Shown here piece by piece: positions 8,851 to 17,386 of a stretch of DNA of 64,000 nt. The notes beneath the pieces are model-generated. The model was not told where the DNA came from and did not search any database. It worked only from the letters and a program-made list of their open reading frames with translations. The stretch's first letter is position 1. Each line of letters begins with the position of its first letter. Location: positions 1 to 64,000 of the forward strand of contig NZ_AWFF01000098.1 in NCBI RefSeq assembly GCF_000682755.1, in the 5' to 3' direction. The position numbers and the translations under genes are program-made. The stretch comes from Hyphomonas beringensis. GTDB taxonomy: Bacteria; Pseudomonadota; Alphaproteobacteria; Caulobacterales; Hyphomonadaceae.

Positions 8851-8887
8851 CCGTTGAGGCTGCAAATTGGGGATGCAGCCTCAACGG
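8851..8887 (-). terminator. Strong hairpin downstream of fabI
   Basis: CCGTTGAGGCTGCA (8851-8864) and TGCAGCCTCAACGG (8874-8887) form a perfect 14-bp stem with a 9-nt loop, 22 nt beyond the fabI stop. The T-tract on the minus strand is weak (AGTGTTTATG), so termination may be inefficient. The plus strand has TCGTTTTTA a few bases later. Called as the fabI terminator mainly by position. Confidence 0.55.
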
Positions 8888-8908
8888 GTCAAGTCGTTTT
8901 TAAGAAGA

Positions 8909-9724
8909 TCAGTCTTCCGGCAGGTCCGGGACGCCGACGACGTGGAAGCCGGCGTCGACATGGTGGACTTCACCGGCGACGGAGTGGCCGAGGTCTGACA
9001 GCAGGTAGAGCGCGGCGCCGGCGACGCCTTCCATGCGCGTGTCTTCCTTCAGCAGGGACCAGTCACGGCCCGTGCCCATAAGGCTCTTGCCGCCGCGGAT
9101 CCCGGCGAGGGAAAGCGTACGCATCGCGCCGGCGGAAATCGCGTTGACGCGGATGCCTTGTGGCCCGAGGTCGCGCGCCGCATAGCGGGTTGCCGCTTCG
9201 AGGCCTGCCTTGGCAACGCCCATGACATTGTAGGAAGGCACGGTACGCTCAGCGCCCAGATAGGTCATGCAGATCATCGCGCCGCCATCGGGCATGATCT
9301 CGCTGGCCCGGCGGGCGCAATCAATGAAGCTGTAGACAGAGATATCCATCGCGCGGCGGAAGCCTTCGCGGGTCGTGTTGGCGACCATGGAGCCCTGAAG
9401 CTCGTCCTTGCCGGCAAAGGCAATGGAGTGAACCAGGAAATCGATCTTGCCCCATTTGTCTTTCACGGCCTCAAAGGCTGCGTCCATGGAGGCATCATCG
9501 GTCACGTCAGCCGGGATCATGAAATCCATGCCGATGGATTCGACCAGAGGGCGGACGCGCCGCTCAAGGTTTTCGCCCTGATAGGTGAAGGCGATCTCTG
9601 CGCCCTGGGCGGCCAGCTGCTGGGCAATGCCCCAGGCGATGGAGTTCTGGTTGGCGACACCCATTATGATGCCGCGCTTGCCTTTCATCAGGTCGCCGGA
9701 AGGCGGGGTCCAGTCATCAGCCAT
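8909..9724 (-). CDS. fabI: Enoyl-[acyl-carrier-protein] reductase (NADH)
   Basis: The 271-residue enzyme catalyses the last reduction of each cycle of type II fatty acid synthesis. The divergent SDR motif GVANQNSIAWGIA (22-34) binds NADH. The catalytic residues fit FabI: Tyr155, Tyr165 and Lys172 in MTYLGAERTVPSYNVMGVAK. The target of triclosan-type inhibitors is therefore present. A clear AAGGGAGA ribosome binding site precedes ATG 9724. It lies 75 nt downstream of fabA in the same orientation, so they are probably one operon; the fabB normally found between them in many alphaproteobacteria is absent. Confidence 0.97.
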   Translation of the reverse strand: MADDWTPPSGDLMKGKRGIIMGVANQNSIAWGIAQQLAAQGAEIAFTYQGENLERRVRPLVESIGMDFMIPADVTDDASMDAAFEAVKDKWGKIDFLVHSIAFAGKDELQGSMVANTTREGFRRAMDISVYSFIDCARRASEIMPDGGAMICMTYLGAERTVPSYNVMGVAKAGLEAATRYAARDLGPQGIRVNAISAGAMRTLSLAGIRGGKSLMGTGRDWSLLKEDTRMEGVAGAALYLLSDLGHSVAGEVHHVDAGFHVVGVPDLPED

Positions 9725-9799
9725 GGCGGCATCTCCCTTGGATACTGTCGTTTGCTATCTATGAAGGGCTAGGCAGCGCCTCGCCAAAGGTCAAGCGCT

Positions 9800-10336
9800 C
9801 TAGGCTTGTGCGTCCACGTTCTTGAGGCCGACTTTCATGTCGAGCGCGGTGTAGACATGCTCTCCGTCGACATAGACGCGGCCATCCGCGATGCCGAGAT
9901 TCAGCTTTCCACGGCGCACGCGCTTGATGTCGATCTCGTAGCGGACAAGTTTCTTGTCCGGTGTGATCTCGCCCGTGAACTTCACTTCGCCAACGCCCAG
10001 CGCGCGGCCCTTGCCGGGGCTGCCGGACCAGCCGAGCCAATAGCCGACAGCCTGCCACATCGCGTCCAGGCCGAGACAGCCCGGCATCACCGGATCACCC
10101 GGGAAGTGACACTGGAAGAACCAGAGGTCTGGTGTGATGTCGAGTTCGCCGATCACACTGCCCTTGCCGAACTGGCCGCCATCCACGGTGATCTCCGTGA
10201 TACGGTCCATCATCAGCATGGGGGGGACAGGCAGCTGGGCATTGCCCGGTCCGAAATACCCACCCTTGCCGGATTCCAGCAGGTCTTCCTTTGTGTAGGA
10301 ATTCTTGGGCGTGTGATAATCGTGCGGTCCGGACAT
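9800..10336 (-). CDS. fabA: 3-hydroxyacyl-ACP dehydratase/isomerase
   Basis: The 178-residue enzyme has the FabA active-site block [14 protein letters not shown] with His77 and the Asp of GLDAMWQ (Asp91), corresponding to E. coli His70/Asp84. FabA both dehydrates 3-hydroxydecanoyl-ACP and isomerises the product to the cis-3 isomer, opening the anaerobic route to unsaturated fatty acids. ATG 10336 is preceded by AAGGGAA at good spacing; a start at 10354 is less likely. Co-directional with fabI. The window also carries an aerobic desaturase at 21 kb, giving a second route to unsaturation. Confidence 0.97.
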   Translation of the reverse strand: MSGPHDYHTPKNSYTKEDLLESGKGGYFGPGNAQLPVPPMLMMDRITEITVDGGQFGKGSVIGELDITPDLWFFQCHFPGDPVMPGCLGLDAMWQAVGYWLGWSGSPGKGRALGVGEVKFTGEITPDKKLVRYEIDIKRVRRGKLNLGIADGRVYVDGEHVYTALDMKVGLKNVDAQA

Positions 10337-10428
10337 AGCGGTTCCCTTGTTCAATCAGCGCAAGCAGTCTTACGAGCGCGCCCGGGCCAGCTTGTCAACA
10401 CTCAGGGTAAGCGCGCAGGCATGCAGAT

Positions 10429-10932
10429 TTACAGGGCAGCCTCTGCCGTATCTGTGCCCCAGAGGGCCGTGGCGGGCACGAAACCTTTGAAATTCCTGGC
10501 TTCAATCCGGCACCATCCGCTTTTGCAGGGGCCAAGCTCTACCAGCACAGTTGCCTCGATATGCGCAATTTCCGGGCTCATCGCGTCAGGGTCTTCATGC
10601 AAGGTGACATTCGATTGCACCATGGCGGTATGACCGGGTTCCAGCATGCGGGCATGCACCCAGACCTCCGCGCCGGAGGGATCGCGCACGCGCCGCCAGT
10701 TCTGGCTTTCCTTGATGATCAGCAGGGGCAGGCCCTTGCGCTCATAATGCCAGAGGATGGGGTGATCGCGGCTCGGCCCGGCGCGTCCGTTCACGGCATT
10801 GTATTTCAGCACCTCGAACCGGGGCACCTCCTTGCCGGAAAATTTGCTGACGCGGACATAGGTCGGCCCCTCTGCGAAGGCGCTTGCGCCAGCCAGTAAT
10901 AATCCGGACAGGAATATGGGTGCCCACTTCAT
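10429..10932 (-). CDS. Exported bacterial SH3-domain protein
   Basis: The 167-residue protein has a signal peptide (LLLAGASAFAEG). The mature part carries two SH3-like units of the SH3_4 type: NAVNGRAGPSRDHPI...WRRVRDPSGAEVWVHARML at about 45-100 and VTLHEDPD...CRIEARNFKGFVPATALWG at about 105-160. Such domains occur in periplasmic proteins that bind cell-wall peptides, but here no catalytic domain is attached. It diverges from the 2-hydroxyacid dehydrogenase gene. Confidence 0.82.
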   Translation of the reverse strand: MKWAPIFLSGLLLAGASAFAEGPTYVRVSKFSGKEVPRFEVLKYNAVNGRAGPSRDHPILWHYERKGLPLLIIKESQNWRRVRDPSGAEVWVHARMLEPGHTAMVQSNVTLHEDPDAMSPEIAHIEATVLVELGPCKSGWCRIEARNFKGFVPATALWGTDTAEAAL

Positions 10933-11067
10933 GTGCAGTCTTTTCCCATTGTCTGCGAGCCGCTACGATTCCACGGTCAAATGAATCTAGGGTAAAATAT
11001 GAAGCGTTGGCGATGCAGGATCCCTCTGCTAAGGCCCGTTTTGAGAATATTTGCAAAAAGAGTCCCC

Positions 11068-12054
11068 ATGTCTGCAAAGAAGCTGAAAGTCGTTGTGACC
11101 CGTAAACTTCCCTCACCCGTAGAATTGCGGCTGAAGGAATTGTTTGATGCGCGGCTGAACGAGGATGATCACGCCTTCACCCAGGATGAACTGGTGGACG
11201 CGATGCAGACCGCAGATGTGCTGGTGCCGACCGTGACGGACCGTCTGGATGGCCGTGTCATGGCGCGGGCAGGCGAGCAGCTTCGCCTCATCGCGCAATT
11301 CGGGGCAGGCGTGGACAATATTGATGTGCAAAGCGCCATTCAGCGCGGCATCACCGTGACCAACACGCCGGGCGTGCTGACCGATGATACGGCGGATGTC
11401 GCCATGGCGCTGATCCTGTCCGTGCCGCGCCGCCTGTTCGAAGGCGCACAGATCATGAATACGGGCGGCTTTGATGGCTGGACGCCGACCTGGATGATGG
11501 GCCGCCGACTGGCAGGCAAGCGTCTGGGCATTATCGGCATGGGCCGCATCGGTCAGGCGGTCGCCCGCCGCGCCAAGGCCTTTGGCCTGCAAATTCACTA
11601 TCACAACCGCAAACCGGTCAGCCCGCGTATCGAGGAGCTGCTGGAAGCGACCTATTGGGACAGTCTGGACCAGATGCTGGCCCGCATGGACATTGTGTCC
11701 GTCAATTGTCCGCACACGCCGGCGACGTTCCACCTGATGAATGCCCGCCGCATCGACCTGATGAAGCCGGAAGCCTATGTGGTGAATACGGCGCGCGGCG
11801 AAGTGATTGATGAGGCCGCGCTGGCGCGTGCGCTGAAGGCTGGCAAGATTGCGGGCGCAGGGCTGGATGTGTTCGAGCGCGAACCGGCCGTTAATGAGGA
11901 ATTGCTGGGCCTGCCGAATGTCGTGCTGCTGCCGCATATGGGCTCAGCCACGATCGAGGGCCGCACCGAAATGGGCGAGAAGGTCATCATCAACATCAAG
12001 ACCTTCGCGGACGGTCACCGCCCGCCGGACCGGGTAATTCCGGCAATTCTGTAG
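11068..12054 (+). CDS. D-2-hydroxyacid dehydrogenase (glyoxylate/hydroxypyruvate reductase-like)
   Basis: The 328-residue protein has the NAD(P)-binding GMGRIGQAVARRAKAFG motif near 158-173, and the catalytic triad Arg243 (NTARGEVID), Glu272 (FEREP) and His290 (LLPHMGSAT). It belongs to the GyaR/GhrB branch, which reduces glyoxylate or hydroxypyruvate with NAD(P)H. GRxxP-type basic residues after the NAD motif (HYHNRK) suggest NADPH preference, which is an inference. ATG 11068 is used because the family starts there; frames from 10999 add an odd basic leader. Confidence 0.87.
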   Translation: MSAKKLKVVVTRKLPSPVELRLKELFDARLNEDDHAFTQDELVDAMQTADVLVPTVTDRLDGRVMARAGEQLRLIAQFGAGVDNIDVQSAIQRGITVTNTPGVLTDDTADVAMALILSVPRRLFEGAQIMNTGGFDGWTPTWMMGRRLAGKRLGIIGMGRIGQAVARRAKAFGLQIHYHNRKPVSPRIEELLEATYWDSLDQMLARMDIVSVNCPHTPATFHLMNARRIDLMKPEAYVVNTARGEVIDEAALARALKAGKIAGAGLDVFEREPAVNEELLGLPNVVLLPHMGSATIEGRTEMGEKVIINIKTFADGHRPPDRVIPAIL

Positions 12055-12065
12055 GGTTTGCGGGT

Positions 12066-12596
12066 CTAGTCCAGTGCGCCGATATAGGGCAGGCCGCGAT
12101 ACTTGCCCGCATCGTCCATGCCATAGCCGACCAGATAGCGGCCTGGTGCTTCAATGGCGCAATAATCCACACCGTCTTCACCGCGCGGGGCCCAGGGCTT
12201 CTGGGTCAGCGCGCAGGTAATCACCTCCCGCGCGCCCTTGGCCAGCATATGCTGTCTGGCAAAAGCGAGCGTGCGGCCGGTGTCGAACACATCATCCAGG
12301 ATGAGCACGCCGCGATCCGTGACCGAGCGGGTGAGATCCGCACGCACAACGACCCGGCCAGAGCTCTCGCGCGCGTCGCGATAGCTTTCCAGCCAGATGA
12401 CATCCAGCGTCGGGTGAATGTCGCGGCGGGCCAGCGCCTTCATCAGGTCTGAGGTAAACGGCGTCGCGCCAATCAGGATGGAGACAATCGTCCACTCACC
12501 GGTGAGGCGCGGGGCCAGCGTCTGGGCCATCTTGTCGATATGCGCCATCAATTCTTCTTCCGGCACGACGACTTCTATCTGGGGCGTTTCGCTCAT
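12066..12596 (-). CDS. hpt: Hypoxanthine phosphoribosyltransferase
   Basis: The 176-residue protein has the PRPP-binding loop VLILDDVFDTGRTL and the early IVSILIGATPF substrate loop typical of type I phosphoribosyltransferases. The YLVGYGMD segment near the end is characteristic of hypoxanthine(-guanine) enzymes. It converts hypoxanthine or guanine plus PRPP to IMP or GMP in purine salvage. It overlaps the upstream zinc-ribbon gene by 4 nt (12593-12596), so the two are translationally coupled. Confidence 0.9.
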   Translation of the reverse strand: MSETPQIEVVVPEEELMAHIDKMAQTLAPRLTGEWTIVSILIGATPFTSDLMKALARRDIHPTLDVIWLESYRDARESSGRVVVRADLTRSVTDRGVLILDDVFDTGRTLAFARQHMLAKGAREVITCALTQKPWAPRGEDGVDYCAIEAPGRYLVGYGMDDAGKYRGLPYIGALD

Positions 12597-13306
12597 TCCG
12601 GGGACTCGTCTGTTTCTGCGTCTGTCGCCAGACTTTCATGAGGGGGCATGTCCGCTGTCGCAGGCACCTGGTCTCGCGGTACGAAGGACAATTCGATTTC
12701 GAAGCTTTCAATCGGTGCCTGCTGCACCACGATCTGGAAACTGCCGGTCTTTCCGGCGGGCAGGGTTTCCGGCTGGATCGGGCCGTAAGTGGTGCTGACA
12801 ATCGCGCCGCGTTCATCCTTCAGCTCTACCCGGACGGCAGGGGTGTGCACGGCGGAGCGGGAAATGTTCACCGCCTTGCCTGCCACGGTGACGATCGGGA
12901 TCGTGTCATTGAAGGTTCGGCTGCGCTGAATGTCTTCGAATTCCAGCCCGTAAGGGTTCACATCAAAGCCCAGCTGCTTGTAGGCGCCGGCGGCCTGGGG
13001 CCAGGCTTTCACAACTTCATTGCGGAAGACGATGGCGCCAACGCCGAGCGCGAAGAACAGGCCCGCCGTGATCAGCCAGGACAGCAGGGCCGCAAAGCGG
13101 CTTTTGCGGCGGCGCTGTTCGCGAACGCGCTCACGATAAATCTCGTGGGCGGCAGCGGGATTACGCCGGGCCGATTCTTTCTGCTCTTTCGGGGCGACGA
13201 ACCATGAGTTTCCGCAGGCAGCGCACTTAACCGTGCGTCCGCTTTCACCGATTGTTGAGTCATCGGCGAAATACTGGGTCTCACAATTGGGGCAGGTGAG
13301 GATCAT
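12593..13306 (-). CDS. MJ0042-type zinc-ribbon membrane protein (DUF3426-like)
   Basis: The 237-residue protein starts with a zinc ribbon (CPNCETQYF...VKCAACGNSWF, CxxC pairs at about 4-7 and 28-31), has a basic linker, one transmembrane helix (about 85-107) and a C-terminal domain of DUF3426 type facing the periplasm. This architecture is widespread in alphaproteobacteria next to division or salvage genes, and its function is unknown. It diverges from ftsE with a 63-nt shared promoter region. Confidence 0.83.
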   Translation of the reverse strand: MILTCPNCETQYFADDSTIGESGRTVKCAACGNSWFVAPKEQKESARRNPAAAHEIYRERVREQRRRKSRFAALLSWLITAGLFFALGVGAIVFRNEVVKAWPQAAGAYKQLGFDVNPYGLEFEDIQRSRTFNDTIPIVTVAGKAVNISRSAVHTPAVRVELKDERGAIVSTTYGPIQPETLPAGKTGSFQIVVQQAPIESFEIELSFVPRDQVPATADMPPHESLATDAETDESPE

Positions 13307-13369
13307 GTCTTGGTCTTTCCCGCAATTCGCCCCAATAATCCACTCGTCTGAGCAACCCGACAGGAGCCG

Positions 13370-14128
13370 ATGACCCTATCCCGCCTCGACCTGTTTGACG
13401 ATGTCGCCGTGCGCCTCGACGGAGTGTCGCTTCGGTATGGTACGTCAGAAGATATACTTAGCGGTATTGATCTGGTCCTGAAACCCGGATCATTCAGCTT
13501 TCTGACAGGTGCTTCAGGGGCGGGCAAAACCACCCTGTTGAAGCTGCTTTATCTGGCGCTGAAACCCAGTATGGGAGAGGTGTCCCTGTTTGGCCGGCCA
13601 ACCAGCCGCCTGACGCGGGACCAATTGTCGGCCCTGCGCCGCAGAGTGGGCGTCGTGTTCCAGGAGTTCCGCCTGCTGGACCATCTCACTTCATATGAAA
13701 ATGTTGCATTGCCGCTGCGTGTCCTGGGTCGCAAGGAAGCGAGCTATCGCAGTGATGTGCAGGAATTGCTGGCCTGGGTCGGCCTTGGCGAGCGGATGCA
13801 TGCGCACCCGTCCACCCTGTCGGGTGGGGAGCAGCAACGCGTTGCCATTGCCCGCGCTGTGGTGACCCAGCCGGATATCCTGATTGCAGATGAGCCAACG
13901 GGGAATGTTGACCCGGAAATGGGCTCTCGCCTGATGCGGCTGTTCCTGGAGCTGAACAAGCGGCGTGGCACCACGGTGATCATCGCGACGCATGATCTGG
14001 GCCTGGTGCGTCAGGTGCAGGCGCCGGTCTACCGGTTGCAACATGGCCTGCTGGTGCAGGATGCCGAATACAGCGATGGCACGTCTGTGGCCGGGCGCCG
14101 GCGCACAGACCCGGCAAAGGCGGACTAG
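13370..14128 (+). CDS. ftsE: Cell division ATP-binding protein FtsE
   Basis: The 252-residue ABC ATPase has Walker A GASGAGKTT (47-55), Q-loop VVFQEFRLL, signature LSGGEQQR, Walker B ILIADEPTGNVDP and switch His in IIATHD. FtsE and FtsX form a membrane complex that transmits ATP hydrolysis to periplasmic murein hydrolase activators at the septum. The C-terminal 25 residues extend beyond the usual core. A CAGGAG site precedes the ATG. The ftsX start follows directly. Confidence 0.95.
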   Translation: MTLSRLDLFDDVAVRLDGVSLRYGTSEDILSGIDLVLKPGSFSFLTGASGAGKTTLLKLLYLALKPSMGEVSLFGRPTSRLTRDQLSALRRRVGVVFQEFRLLDHLTSYENVALPLRVLGRKEASYRSDVQELLAWVGLGERMHAHPSTLSGGEQQRVAIARAVVTQPDILIADEPTGNVDPEMGSRLMRLFLELNKRRGTTVIIATHDLGLVRQVQAPVYRLQHGLLVQDAEYSDGTSVAGRRRTDPAKAD

Positions 14129-15001
14129 ATGAAGGCCAAGGAAACCCCTCTGTTGCCCGTTGAGGATGCGCGCGAAGCGGCGCTGTTCTTTGTCGTGTGC
14201 GCGCTGTGCTTCCTGGCAGCCTTGGCGGCCCTGTCGGCAAAATCCACTTATGGCGCGGCGCGCAGCTGGACGGCGGAAGTGGAAGGCGAGCTGACGGTCT
14301 CCCTGCCGGATGTCGACCGGCGCGCGGCGGAAGCGGCGCGTGAACTGATCGCGAAAACCGATGGTGTGCGCGAGGCCCGCCTGCTGACCAAGGAAGAGAT
14401 CGACGACTTGCTGGAGCCCAGCTTTGGCAGCCGCGGCCTGCCGGAAAGCCTGCCCCTGCCGCAATTGGTAGCGGTGACGGCGGACCCGCTGGCGCAATTT
14501 GTCGGGCCTAATATTGAACGGCGTCTGACAGAGGCCGGCTATGTCAGCGCGGTGGATGAACATGCCGAATGGGCCGGGGATGTGCGGCGCGTTCTGGGCA
14601 TTGCGCGGCTGGTGGCGCTGACAGCAGTCGCCCTGCTGGCCTCAACAGCTGTGGCGGTGATCGCCTTTGCGACGCATGCCGCGCTGCTGACCCGGCGGGA
14701 TATTGTGGATGTGCTGCATCTGGCGGGCGCCCGGGATAAATTCATTGCCAGCCTGTTTGAGCGGCGTTTCTGGTTGCTGGGCCTGAGGGCCGGATCGGTG
14801 GGGGCGCTGATGTCTCTCGGCGCGGCGGCGGCGATGATCTTTGCGGCCCGCTCCAGTGGTGCGCGGAGTGGCCTGTTGCCGGAACTGAGCATGGATTTCT
14901 ATGATCTGCTGATTCTGGTGCTGACGCCGCTGATTGCGGGGCTGGCAGCCCGGCTGGCAGCGCGAATTACGGTAATCCGGTCTCTGAAGAGTGTGATGTG
15001 A
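14129..15001 (+). CDS. ftsX: Cell division protein FtsX (permease-like)
   Basis: The 290-residue membrane protein has a first transmembrane helix (about 18-38), a periplasmic loop (about 40-160, with the conserved-looking GVREARLLTKEE), and three further helices (about 165-190, 215-240, 255-280), matching FtsX topology. It is the membrane partner of FtsE. The stop overlaps the GTG start of the next gene (GTGA, 14998-15001), implying translational coupling. Confidence 0.92.
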   Translation: MKAKETPLLPVEDAREAALFFVVCALCFLAALAALSAKSTYGAARSWTAEVEGELTVSLPDVDRRAAEAARELIAKTDGVREARLLTKEEIDDLLEPSFGSRGLPESLPLPQLVAVTADPLAQFVGPNIERRLTEAGYVSAVDEHAEWAGDVRRVLGIARLVALTAVALLASTAVAVIAFATHAALLTRRDIVDVLHLAGARDKFIASLFERRFWLLGLRAGSVGALMSLGAAAAMIFAARSSGARSGLLPELSMDFYDLLILVLTPLIAGLAARLAARITVIRSLKSVM

Positions 15002-15588
15002 GTGGAGAAAGGCGGCTCAGGAAGCGGCGGTTCGGCATTGTCCCCGCCATGGTGCTTGCCGCCTTGTGTGTGGCTGCAGTGGACTTCATCCTGTTCGCCA
15101 ATCGCGTTGCCTCTGCCACGCATGATGAAGGTGCAAGGGCAGACGGCATTGTCGCGCTGACCGGTGGCTCCGGCATCCGCATTGCGGCGGGCGTGGAATT
15201 GGTGGCTGAGGGCCGCGGCCAGCGTTTGCTGATCTCCGGCGTCAATCCCGATGTGACCCGGCAGGAGCTGATCAATCTGGCCGGCGGTTCGGAAGAGGTC
15301 TGGGCGTGCTGTGTGGACATTGGCTACATGGCCGAGTCGACCAAGGGCAATGCCGAGGAGACGGCGGCCTGGGCCTATGAGCGCGACTATGAGCGGCTGA
15401 TCATTGTCACATCGGATTATCACATGCCGCGCAGTCTGATCGTTCTGCAGAAGACGATGCCAGACATGGAGCTGATCCCGTGGCCAGTCCGCACGGTGAA
15501 TGACCCCTCTTCGATCTGGACCGACCCCAATTCCTTCCGGGGGGTTCTGACCGAATGGCTGAAGTGGCGCGTGACGACACTGGAATGA
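14998..15588 (+). CDS. YdcF/SanA-like DUF218 membrane-anchored protein
   Basis: The 196-residue protein has one N-terminal transmembrane helix (about 13-33) followed by a DUF218 domain: IVALTGGSGIRIAAGVELV, LLISGV, STKGNAEETAAWA and VTSDYHMPRSL. DUF218 proteins such as SanA/YdcF act at the envelope, possibly on lipid carriers or cell-wall precursors. The start is GTG 14998, inside the ftsX stop. Position between ftsX and plsC suggests an envelope role. Confidence 0.85.
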   Translation: MSGERRLRKRRFGIVPAMVLAALCVAAVDFILFANRVASATHDEGARADGIVALTGGSGIRIAAGVELVAEGRGQRLLISGVNPDVTRQELINLAGGSEEVWACCVDIGYMAESTKGNAEETAAWAYERDYERLIIVTSDYHMPRSLIVLQKTMPDMELIPWPVRTVNDPSSIWTDPNSFRGVLTEWLKWRVTTLE

Positions 15589-15607
15589 GCGGCTATCTGA
15601 TAGCGCT

Positions 15608-16348
15608 ATGACATTTCTGCGCTCTATCCTGTTCGTGATCTGGATGTATGGCCTGATGGCCATCATGGGGATTCTGTTCCTGCCGACTCTGGTGATGCCG
15701 AAAGGCGTGATCCTGTGGGGGATCAGCGTCTATGCCCGCAGCCTGATTCTGGGCCTGCGCCTGATTTGCGGCATCGAGACGGAAATTCGCGGCCAGCAGA
15801 ACATGCCGCGCGGCACAGTTCTTTACGCGGGCAAGCATCATTGCATGCTGGATGTGTTCATCCCCTTCATCGTGACGCGCGCGCCGGTTGTGATCATGAA
15901 GAAGGAATTGCTCTGGTATCCCTTCCTTGGCTGGTATGCGCTGAAGGCAGCGATGATCCCGATTGACCGGGAAGGCACGACCAAGACGCTGAAAAAGATG
16001 GTCGCCGACGCGACAGAGCGTGCCGCGGATGGCCGCCAGATCGTCATTTTCCCGGAAGGCACGCGGGTCGAGCCCGGTGCGCCGCCTGCCTATCATGCCG
16101 CAGGCCTCTCTGCGCTGGCCAAAGCGATTGTCGAGCCGATTGTTCCGGTGGCGACCAATGCGGGCCTGTGCTGGCCGGGCCGGGGGCTTAAGCGCTCCAA
16201 AGGCAAGATCGTCTACGAAATCCTGCCCCCCATACCGGCGGGGCTTGCGCGCAGGGATCTGATGACCCGGCTGGAAACGGAACTCGAGACGGCCAGCAAC
16301 GCTCTTATTGAAGAAGGCCGCGCCGTTCAGGCGCGCCTGTCCACATAA
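15608..16348 (+). CDS. plsC: 1-acyl-sn-glycerol-3-phosphate acyltransferase
   Basis: The 246-residue membrane-associated enzyme has the HX4D motif (His77-Asp82 in GKHHCMLD) and the FPEGTR glycerophosphate-binding motif near residue 148. It acylates lysophosphatidic acid to phosphatidic acid in phospholipid synthesis. Two hydrophobic N-terminal stretches (about 5-25 and 30-55) anchor it. It lies 19 nt after ydcF in the ftsEX series. Confidence 0.92.
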   Translation: MTFLRSILFVIWMYGLMAIMGILFLPTLVMPKGVILWGISVYARSLILGLRLICGIETEIRGQQNMPRGTVLYAGKHHCMLDVFIPFIVTRAPVVIMKKELLWYPFLGWYALKAAMIPIDREGTTKTLKKMVADATERAADGRQIVIFPEGTRVEPGAPPAYHAAGLSALAKAIVEPIVPVATNAGLCWPGRGLKRSKGKIVYEILPPIPAGLARRDLMTRLETELETASNALIEEGRAVQARLST

Positions 16349-16366
16349 TCCTGTCAGGACCTGTCC

Positions 16367-17386
16367 ATGGTTGAGCCCTCCACCGTTCAGAAGAAATCCC
16401 GCTTCTGGCTTTTCTTGCCTTTCGTCCTGCTGCTGATCGTTGTTGCGGCGTGGACAGCCTATTGGCTGATTGCACGCAGCCAGCTGGAGAAGGGCATCGA
16501 TGAGTGGATCCGCACCGAACAGGGCAAAGGCGCGACAATTGAATACGCGTCGAAATCCCTTAGCGGCTATCCTTTCCGGTTCGAACTTGAGGTTCGCGAC
16601 CCGGTCTATCAGCCACGCGGGCAGGCCCGCTGGGAAGGTGAGACGCTGCGCCTCGTCATGCAGCCCTGGAACTGGCAGCACATCATTGCCTATTCGCCCG
16701 GCCGGAACCTGATCACAGAGCCAAGTGCCCTGCGCCACACAATCAATCTGGATCCGAAATCCGCTATGAGCGTGTCGTGGGACAAGACATCCCTGAACCG
16801 GATTGGTCTGCAGTTGGGCAATGCGACGGCGCTGATCCGCGGGGAGCTGTATGCAACGACCGGCTTTTCCCTCAATCTGGCCCCGCGCAAGACGTCTCCC
16901 GATGACATGATGTTTGCTGTCCAGTGGGACAGGCTGACCCTGAACGCGGCGCCGCAGGAGGCAGAATATCTGGGCGATACGCTGGGGCCGTCTCGGTTGA
17001 TCGGCGAAGTGCGCAATTTCTATCCCGCCTGGGAGCGTGCCGGCGGCGATCCGGAACGGCTCTATGAGAGCCTGATGGAGCAGGAGGGCGGCGTGGAAGT
17101 CGCGCAATTGCTGCTGAAATGGGGGCCGCTGGACCTCGGTGCGAAGGGCGATATCAGCTTCAAGGGCGGCAAGGCGAATGGCACGGTGGGCCTGCGCATA
17201 GATAATGCGGATGACCTGAAGGCGGAAATGGAGGCGGCGAGCCGCTTTGGCCAGCAGGAGCAGGCTGTGATCACGATGCTGGAAGCCTCTTCAAAGGATG
17301 GCGGCTTCCTGACTTTCACGATCAAGGACAATGAGCTGAAAATGGGCCCGCTGAGCCTTGGCCGTCTGCCGGAGCCGCGCTTTTGA
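16367..17386 (+). CDS. DUF2125 envelope protein
   Basis: The 339-residue protein has a single N-terminal transmembrane helix (about 13-35) and a large periplasmic part with the SLSGYPFRFELEVRDP motif typical of DUF2125, an alphaproteobacterial family. The repeated short beta-strand pattern resembles AsmA/TamB-like envelope proteins; that resemblance is my inference. It follows plsC by 18 nt and shares its TTGA stop/start overlap with the glycosylase gene downstream. Confidence 0.82.
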   Translation: MVEPSTVQKKSRFWLFLPFVLLLIVVAAWTAYWLIARSQLEKGIDEWIRTEQGKGATIEYASKSLSGYPFRFELEVRDPVYQPRGQARWEGETLRLVMQPWNWQHIIAYSPGRNLITEPSALRHTINLDPKSAMSVSWDKTSLNRIGLQLGNATALIRGELYATTGFSLNLAPRKTSPDDMMFAVQWDRLTLNAAPQEAEYLGDTLGPSRLIGEVRNFYPAWERAGGDPERLYESLMEQEGGVEVAQLLLKWGPLDLGAKGDISFKGGKANGTVGLRIDNADDLKAEMEAASRFGQQEQAVITMLEASSKDGGFLTFTIKDNELKMGPLSLGRLPEPRF

